From NCBI GenBank assembly GCA_007129145.1, contig SKWC01000261.1:1-6321 (forward strand): a DNA stretch of 6,321 bases. Reading direction: 5' to 3'. Source of the DNA: Rubritepida sp. (GTDB taxonomy: Bacteria > Pseudomonadota > Alphaproteobacteria > Acetobacterales > Acetobacteraceae). The position numbers were made by a program, and so were the translations under genes. Below, piece after piece: positions 1-3,774 of this stretch. The notes beneath the pieces are model-generated. The model saw only the letters and a list, made by a program, of their open reading frames with translations, ran no database searches and was not told the DNA's origin. The stretch's first letter is position 1; each line of letters opens with the position of its first letter.

Positions 1-84
1 CGCGCGCTCGCCCGGGGTGCTGCCGCAGGCGGCAAGGCGCGTGACCAGCACGGCACCCAGGATCAACTTGCGGAAGATTCGCAT
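1..84 (-). CDS. N-terminal fragment of a small lipoprotein (runs off left edge)
   Basis: Reading leftward from an ATG at 84-82, 28 codons are open to the window edge. They encode a basic n-region (MRIFRK), a hydrophobic stretch (LILGAVLV) and a lipobox LAAC at residues 17-20, so Cys20 would be the lipidated residue of a signal-peptidase-II lipoprotein. The residue after Cys is Gly, not Asp, so an Asp-type inner-membrane retention signal is absent. An AGAGG Shine-Dalgarno-like site sits 9 nt upstream. Thr-Arg at residues 15-16, immediately before the lipobox, is unusual because a charged residue interrupts the hydrophobic core. The post-Cys sequence GSTPGERA resembles the start of small alphaproteobacterial lipoproteins that continue into glycine-rich segments, but this is recalled similarity only. 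The mature protein lies outside the window, so the function is unknown. It follows the GT61 gene in the same direction after 69 nt. Confidence 0.72.
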   Translation of the reverse strand, partial: MRIFRKLILGAVLVTRLAACGSTPGERA

Positions 85-93
85 GAAGCAATG

Positions 94-98
94 CCTCT
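94..98 (-). promoter_or_regulatory. Shine-Dalgarno site of the lipoprotein gene
   Basis: The minus strand reads AGAGG here, 9 nt before the ATG at 84-82, which supports that start. It directly abuts the 3' arm of the stem-loop at 99-132, so folding of the stem would place the ribosome-binding site right at the helix base. Confidence 0.5.
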
Positions 99-132
99 CA
101 TTGGTTGCGGCTGTCGGAAGCCGCAACCAATG
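99..132. repeat. Strong inverted repeat / stem-loop between GT61 and lipoprotein genes
   Basis: Arms 99-111 (CATTGGTTGCGGC) and 120-132 are perfect reverse complements over 13 bp. An added T-A pair (112/119) gives a 14-bp stem with a 6-nt loop (113-118). In the minus-strand transcript it lies 22 nt after the GT61 stop codon and directly before the lipoprotein ribosome-binding site. Neither strand has a T-run after the stem, so it is not a textbook intrinsic terminator. It could be a U-less terminator, an mRNA 3'-end stabiliser or processing site, or a protein-binding site. The structure is certain from the sequence; the role is inferred. Confidence 0.85.
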
Positions 133-134
133 GA

Positions 135-148
135 CCACGCCGGCGTGG
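135..148. repeat. Perfect 14-bp palindrome, possible operator
   Basis: CCACGCC followed directly by GGCGTGG is a perfect self-complementary 14-mer. It begins 2 nt from the 13/14-bp stem-loop and lies 5 nt from the GT61 stop codon. With no spacer it would form a poor RNA hairpin but a good two-fold symmetric site for a dimeric DNA-binding protein. Such palindromes are easier to find by chance in GC-rich DNA, so an operator role is only a possibility. Confidence 0.4.
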
Positions 149-153
149 CAGCA

Positions 154-1290
154 TTATGCCAGATCGGCCATGGCGCTGCCCAGAAGGGCGGGCGGGATGA
201 CGAAATCCGCATTGGCGCCCGCCTCGCCCCCGGGACGCGCCGGCCCGACCACAAGGCTGTAGCGGAGGCCGAAAAGCTGCGAGAGCGCATAGTAGCTGGT
301 CGCGCCTGCCTCGAAGGAATCGTGCAGCAGCTCGACCACCCGCGCGCCCGCCGGCGCATGCACCATGTTGGCCAGCCCCGCGCCATGCGGGCCGATGATG
401 CAGGCCGCATCCGCGAACAGCCGCACCTGTTCGGCGAAATCCATCGCCTCCAGCGCCACCACCTCGAAGCCGCGCGCCAGCAGCATGGGCAGCAGCTCAG
501 CCTCGTTCAGCACCCGCCGGTTCCGCGCGGCGCGGCGCGTGATGTAGATGCGCCGCGAGCCCACGCCACTTGCCCCGGCCGCCCCGCCTGCCCCGCCTGC
601 GCGAAAGAACCGCGCGATCTCCGACGAGAGCCAGGTGTTGCCGGCCGCGAAGGGCGTGCTCACGACGCAGCGGGGAAACCGCCAGGGCCGGCGGATCTCG
701 AGGATGGATGCGGGGTCCAGCCCGTGGAAGCGCAGCGACTGCCGCTGGAACTCCTGCTTCAGCGGGGGGCCGACAAGCTGCATGCCGAAGGCGAGTGCCG
801 CCTTCATCAGCGGGATGCGCGGGATGATCTCGACCAACCAGTGGTAGTAGTTGTCGAAGGTGGCCTGCCCCAGCAGATAGGCGGTGCGCTCGCCCGGCCG
901 GGGCAGCTCGGGTTCTGCGATGCTCAGCGTGCCGCGGCCGTTGTAGATGGCGGGCATCTCGGGCGTCCAGCCGCCGGGACGCAGCCCCGCCAGCCGCTTG
1001 GGCCGCTGCACCGTCTCGCGCAGGATCACCCCGCCGCTCATGGCGATCATGCGCGCGCCGAAGACATGGGCGTCGGGTACGCTGCCCGTCTCGATGACGC
1101 GAATGCGGCCCTTGCCGTGGCGGCGCACCGCCTCCTCCAGATGGCCGAGCCAGCGCTGGCGCAGCGCCTCGGCCTCGGGCGGGACGAACAGCCCGACATC
1201 CGCCGAGAAGTCGAAGGCGGCGCCAGCGAGCCGCCCCAGCCCGGCATGGCCCTCCACCTGGGCCATAGGCTCCACCCGCACCTCCAGCAT
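154..1290 (-). CDS. GT61-family (DUF563) glycosyltransferase
   Basis: This 378-residue protein is predicted to transfer a sugar from a nucleotide-sugar donor, most likely to a cell-surface glycan; donor and acceptor cannot be told from sequence. Family marks are visible: FDNYYHWLVEIIPR (145-158), containing the N-x-Y-H-W core; a strand-like RRIYITRR (246-253) followed by R/N-rich residues and LNEAELLPML (261-270); and the C-terminal GPHGAGLANMVHAP (300-313) then ARVVELL. These match the Glyco_transf_61 arrangement of bacterial members of about 350-400 residues. No signal peptide or membrane helix is seen, so it is probably cytosolic or peripheral. The start is uncertain within the first nine codons. 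ATG at 1290 lacks a good Shine-Dalgarno site, while GGAGG at 1285-1281 could serve a GTG at residue 6, and there is an ATG at residue 9. A Gly/Ala linker (231-239) comes from a 9-bp tandem repeat. No other polysaccharide genes are in view. Confidence 0.9.
   Translation of the reverse strand: MLEVRVEPMAQVEGHAGLGRLAGAAFDFSADVGLFVPPEAEALRQRWLGHLEEAVRRHGKGRIRVIETGSVPDAHVFGARMIAMSGGVILRETVQRPKRLAGLRPGGWTPEMPAIYNGRGTLSIAEPELPRPGERTAYLLGQATFDNYYHWLVEIIPRIPLMKAALAFGMQLVGPPLKQEFQRQSLRFHGLDPASILEIRRPWRFPRCVVSTPFAAGNTWLSSEIARFFRAGGAGGAAGASGVGSRRIYITRRAARNRRVLNEAELLPMLLARGFEVVALEAMDFAEQVRLFADAACIIGPHGAGLANMVHAPAGARVVELLHDSFEAGATSYYALSQLFGLRYSLVVGPARPGGEAGANADFVIPPALLGSAMADLA
574..600 (-). repeat. Three 9-bp tandem units inside the GT61 gene
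   Basis: On the coding strand two identical units GCAGGCGGG and a diverged third, GCGGCCGGG, run in codon phase. They encode Ala-Gly-Gly, Ala-Gly-Gly and Ala-Ala-Gly (residues 231-239), a flexible linker before the RRIYITRR motif. Unit gain or loss would keep the reading frame. Confidence 0.7.
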
Positions 1291-1365
1291 TTCCCCGCTG
1301 TCCCAACACCACTTGATTTATGCGTCGTTTCGCATACGTGGCGCCGGCAGGGAAGCCCGGCCCGG
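1291..1365 (-). promoter_or_regulatory. Intergenic gap with inverted repeat and AT-rich pocket before GT61
   Basis: This 75-nt gap between the SYLF stop and the GT61 start holds the inverted repeat TATGCG (1319-1324) / CGCATA (1331-1336) with a 6-nt spacer (TCGTTT). It overlaps one of the few AT-rich patches in the window. On the minus strand the patch reads GCATAAATCAAG and ends about 20 nt before the GT61 start, so it could hold a -10-like element with an overlapping operator. I cannot pair it with a convincing -35 box. There is no terminator with a U-tract here. Confidence 0.3.
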
Positions 1366-1929
1366 CTATTCCGGCTGGAAGGGCGCGATCCGGGTGCCGT
1401 TGAGCGCCAGCGCCGCCATCAGCCCCTGCTGGCTGAAGGTGATGGCATAGACCGGCTCGGTCAGGGTGGTGCTGGAGATGTTGGCCTGCACCCCGCGGTC
1501 CAGCGCGACCACCGAGGGGCCGGTGCCGATCTCCCAGCCATCGGCCCGCTGCAGCGCCTCCAGCGCCGCATCCGTCATGAAGAACATCGCGAGGCCCGAG
1601 GTCTGCGCCCCGGCCTGCAGGCCGAAGGAGGCGCCGATGATCCGGTAGAAGCCCTGGTGCGCGCCGCCGCGCAGCAACGCGCCCTCGCCGTACTGGCCGC
1701 CGATGATGAAGCCGCCCTGCACGATGCGCGGGAAGATCAGCACGGCGCGCGCGGCCTCGAACAAGGGCCGCGTGTTGTCCATCTCGCGCAGCTGCGCCTC
1801 GGCCGACGTCACCTCGCGGCGGATCTGGGCGGCGGAGGCGGCCCGCGCGCGGGCGGGCGCCAGGGTGGCGGCCGCAGCCAGCGCGGGCAGTGCAAGGCTG
1901 TGGCGGCGGGTGAGGCGGATGTCTCGCAT
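1366..1929 (-). CDS. Tat-exported SYLF/Ysc84-type lipid-binding protein
   Basis: This 187-residue protein belongs to the SYLF (Ysc84) family, whose studied members bind phosphoinositides or other lipids. In bacteria they are small secreted or periplasmic proteins of largely unknown role. The N-terminus carries a twin-arginine signal, LTRRHSLALP (6-15), a hydrophobic Ala-rich core and an ARA site at 28-30 for cleavage before Ala31, predicting export of a folded protein of about 157 residues. The SYLF domain is recognised from ARAVLIFPRIVQGGFIIGGQ (60-79), GEGALL (81-86), IIGASFGLQAGAQTSG (97-112), FFMTD (116-120) and the C-terminal VYAITFSQQGLMAALALNGT (160-179). The ATG at 1929 is chosen because AAGGAG lies 8 nt upstream; an in-frame ATG ten codons earlier lacks that support and would bury the Tat signal. 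It lies 68 nt after fhs and may be read from the same transcript, although no functional link is evident. Confidence 0.9.
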   Translation of the reverse strand: MRDIRLTRRHSLALPALAAAATLAPARARAASAAQIRREVTSAEAQLREMDNTRPLFEAARAVLIFPRIVQGGFIIGGQYGEGALLRGGAHQGFYRIIGASFGLQAGAQTSGLAMFFMTDAALEALQRADGWEIGTGPSVVALDRGVQANISSTTLTEPVYAITFSQQGLMAALALNGTRIAPFQPE

Positions 1930-1937
1930 GCGAGTCT

Positions 1938-1943
1938 CTCCTT
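1938..1943 (-). promoter_or_regulatory. Shine-Dalgarno site deciding the SYLF start
   Basis: The minus strand reads AAGGAG, 8 nt before the ATG at 1929-1927. It is the best ribosome-binding site in the window. It selects this ATG over the in-frame ATG at 1959-1957, which lies upstream of the site. Confidence 0.8.
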
Positions 1944-1959
1944 CTTGTCCCTCCGCCAT

Positions 1960-1994
1960 CGCTGCCACGAACTTCTGGCCTTTTGATGGCAGCG
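1960..1994. repeat. Intercistronic stem-loop between fhs and the SYLF gene
   Basis: CGCTGCCA (1960-1967) and TGGCAGCG (1987-1994) form a perfect 8-bp stem around a 19-nt loop. The stem begins 3 nt after the fhs TGA codon and ends 30 nt before the SYLF start. No T-run follows on the minus strand, so complete termination of fhs transcription here is not expected. A role as a processing or stability element that sets the relative expression of the two cistrons is possible. Confidence 0.6.
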
Positions 1995-1997
1995 CGC

Positions 1998-3671
1998 TCA
2001 GAAAAGCCCCTCGATCCGCCCCCCGGCGTCGAGGCGGATGCTCTCGGCGGCCGGCACGCGCGGCAGGCCAGGCATGGTCATCACATCGCCGCAGACCGCC
2101 ACCACGAAGCCCGCCCCGGCCGAGAGCCGCACCTCGCGCACCGGCAGCACATGGCCCTCGGGCGCGCCCAGCGCGGTGGGGTCGGCGCTGAAGGAATACT
2201 GCGTCTTGGCGATGCAGACAGGCAGCTTCCCGAAGCCGTCGTCCTCGAAGCGCGCCAACCGCGCGGCCACCGCGGCGGGGATCGCCACGTCGCGGGCGCG
2301 GTAGATCTCGCGCGCGATGCGGCGCAGCTTGTCGGCCAGCGGCATGGCGTCGGGATAGAGGGGAGCGAAATGCGCGGCCCCCTGGCCGATCTGGCGCATC
2401 ACCGCCTCGGCCAGCGGCACCGCGCCCGCCGCCCCATCGGCCCAATGGGTGCACAGGATCGCCTCCACCCCCAGGCCGGCCATCGCCTCCTGCACGGCGG
2501 CGATCTCGGCCTCGGTGTCGGTGGTGAAGCGGTTCAGCGCCACCACCGGGGGCAGGCCGAACTTGCGCATGTTCTCGACATGCCGCACGAGGTTCACCAC
2601 CCCCTGGCGCACCGCCCCCACATCCTCGGCCCCCAGGGATGATTTCGCCACGCCGCCATGCATCTTCAGCGCGCGGACCGTGGCCACGATCACGCAGGCG
2701 TCGGGCGAAAGCCCCGCCAGCCGGCACTTGATGTCGAGGAACTTCTCGGCGCCCAGATCCGCCCCGAAGCCCGCCTCGGTGACCACCACATCGGACAGGT
2801 GCAGCCCCAGCTTCGTCGCGATCACGCTGTTGCAGCCATGCGCGATGTTGGCGAAGGGCCCGCCATGCACCAGCGCGGGCGAGCCCGCCAGCGTCTGCAC
2901 CAGGTTGGGCGCGAAGGCGTCGCGCAGCAGCACGGCCATCGCGCCATCGGCCTTGAGCTCGGCCGCCGTCACCGCGCTGCCGTCGCGGCGCTGCGCCACG
3001 ATCATGCGGCCCAGCCGCGCCTGCAGGTCGGGCAGGTCCTCGGCCAGGCAGAAGGCGGCCATCACCTCGCTCGCGACCGTGATGTCGAAGCCGTCCTCGC
3101 GCGGGAAGCCGTTCGCCACCCCGCCGAGCGAGCCCACGATGCCGCGCAGCGCGCGGTCGTTCATGTCGAGCGCCCGCCGCCAGGATATGCGCCGCGCGTC
3201 GATGCCCAGCGAATTGCCCCAGTAGAGGTGGTTGTCCAGCATCGCCGCCAGCAGGTTGTTCGCGGCGGTGATGGCGTGGAAATCCCCGGTGAAATGGAGG
3301 TTGATGTCCTCCATGGGCACGACCTGGGCGTGGCCGCCGCCGGTCGCACCCCCCTTCACCCCGAAGCACGGCCCGAGCGAGGGTTCGCGCAGGCAGATCA
3401 TGGCCCGCTGGCCGATGGCGTTCAGCGCATCGCCCAGCCCCACGGTGGTGGTGGACTTGCCCTCGCCGGCCGGGGTCGGATTGATGCCGGTGACCAGAAC
3501 CAGCTTGCCCGCCGGGCGCTCCTGGCGCACCCTGGACACGAAATCCAGCGCGACCTTGGCCTTGTACTTGCCATGGGGTTCCAGCGCCTCCTGCGGGATG
3601 CCGGCACGGTCCGCGATGCGGCCGATCGGCTGGAGGGTGGCGGCGCGGGCGATCTCGAGGTCGATGGACAT
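1998..3671 (-). CDS. fhs: Formate-tetrahydrofolate ligase
   Basis: This 557-residue, full-length protein is a cytosolic enzyme that joins formate to tetrahydrofolate with ATP hydrolysis, giving 10-formyl-THF for purine synthesis, initiator Met-tRNA formylation and the one-carbon pool. Signature features are all present: the nucleotide-binding loop TPAGEGKSTTT (66-76); GVKGGATGGGHAQVVPMED (104-122), matching the first FTHFS signature with Thr and His at positions often Ala and Tyr; NLHFTGDFHAITAANNL (124-140); EAGFGADLGAEKF (299-311); and VATVRALKMHGG (329-340), the second signature. The C-terminus ends normally in IRLDAGGRIEGLF. MSIDLEIARAA is a typical family N-terminus, so the ATG at 3671 is preferred even though the nearest Shine-Dalgarno-like GGGAG is 12 nt away, inside a small hairpin. 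It is the first gene of the leftward unit and divergent from the ATPase. No folD, purU or formate dehydrogenase gene is in view. Confidence 0.98.
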   Translation of the reverse strand: MSIDLEIARAATLQPIGRIADRAGIPQEALEPHGKYKAKVALDFVSRVRQERPAGKLVLVTGINPTPAGEGKSTTTVGLGDALNAIGQRAMICLREPSLGPCFGVKGGATGGGHAQVVPMEDINLHFTGDFHAITAANNLLAAMLDNHLYWGNSLGIDARRISWRRALDMNDRALRGIVGSLGGVANGFPREDGFDITVASEVMAAFCLAEDLPDLQARLGRMIVAQRRDGSAVTAAELKADGAMAVLLRDAFAPNLVQTLAGSPALVHGGPFANIAHGCNSVIATKLGLHLSDVVVTEAGFGADLGAEKFLDIKCRLAGLSPDACVIVATVRALKMHGGVAKSSLGAEDVGAVRQGVVNLVRHVENMRKFGLPPVVALNRFTTDTEAEIAAVQEAMAGLGVEAILCTHWADGAAGAVPLAEAVMRQIGQGAAHFAPLYPDAMPLADKLRRIAREIYRARDVAIPAAVAARLARFEDDGFGKLPVCIAKTQYSFSADPTALGAPEGHVLPVREVRLSAGAGFVVAVCGDVMTMPGLPRVPAAESIRLDAGGRIEGLF

Positions 3672-3678
3672 GGGCGGT

Positions 3679-3700
3679 TGGGGCTCCCGTCTTGGCCCCA
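3679..3700 (-). promoter_or_regulatory. Small stem-loop over the putative fhs ribosome-binding site
   Basis: TGGGGC (3679-3684) and GCCCCA (3695-3700) form a perfect 6-bp stem with a 10-nt loop in the presumed fhs leader. The only Shine-Dalgarno-like motif, GGGAG (3688-3684 on the minus strand), lies mostly in the loop with its last base in the stem, 12 nt before the ATG. This could modulate fhs translation, but a 6-bp GC stem is weak evidence in DNA of this composition. Confidence 0.3.
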
Positions 3701-3765
3701 CGCTCATGGACTCGCGCATCATCAAGCACAAGACCGGGCGCCGCGCGCGATCCGGCCAGACGCGG

Positions 3766-3770
3766 AAGGA
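3766..3770 (+). promoter_or_regulatory. Shine-Dalgarno site of the P-type ATPase
   Basis: AAGGA (within GGAAGGA) ends 4 nt before the ATG at 3775. The spacing is short, but this is the only such site nearby. It favours 3775 over the in-frame ATG at 3706, which has no ribosome-binding site and would add a basic 23-residue leader. Confidence 0.5.
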
Positions 3771-3774
3771 CGGC

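Larger units (their letters stand above)
3672..3774. promoter_or_regulatory. Divergent intergenic region between fhs and the P-type ATPase
   Basis: This 103-nt gap must hold or lie close to the promoters of both genes unless the leaderless ATPase start at 3706 is used. It is GC-rich and shows no convincing -35/-10 pair on either strand. The best rightward guess is TTGGCC (3692-3697) with CATCAT (3717-3722), which has a 19-nt spacer and only partial matches. No riboswitch fold was recognised. Confidence 0.4.

Noticed and set aside
99..132. Calling the stem-loop a standard rho-independent terminator
   Set aside because: The stem is strong, but neither strand has a T-run following it, so I list it as an inverted repeat with an unresolved role.
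91..1986. A 631-codon plus-strand open frame
   Set aside because: It lies antisense to the GT61 and SYLF genes, whose minus-strand products match known families along their length. The plus-strand translation is low-complexity Arg/His/Ala/Gly sequence without any recognised domain.
3692..3722. Sigma-70-like promoter for the ATPase (TTGGCC / CATCAT)
   Set aside because: Each hexamer matches only about four of six consensus positions and the spacer is 19 nt; this is near the chance level.
3706..3774. Upstream in-frame ATG as the ATPase start
   Set aside because: There is no ribosome-binding site before it. It would add a basic 23-residue leader, while AAGGA precedes the ATG at 3775 and the family's conserved N-terminus begins soon after that codon.
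3672..3774. Tetrahydrofolate riboswitch upstream of fhs
   Set aside because: The leader is at most about 100 nt and shows only one short 6-bp hairpin; I could not recognise a known folate riboswitch core.
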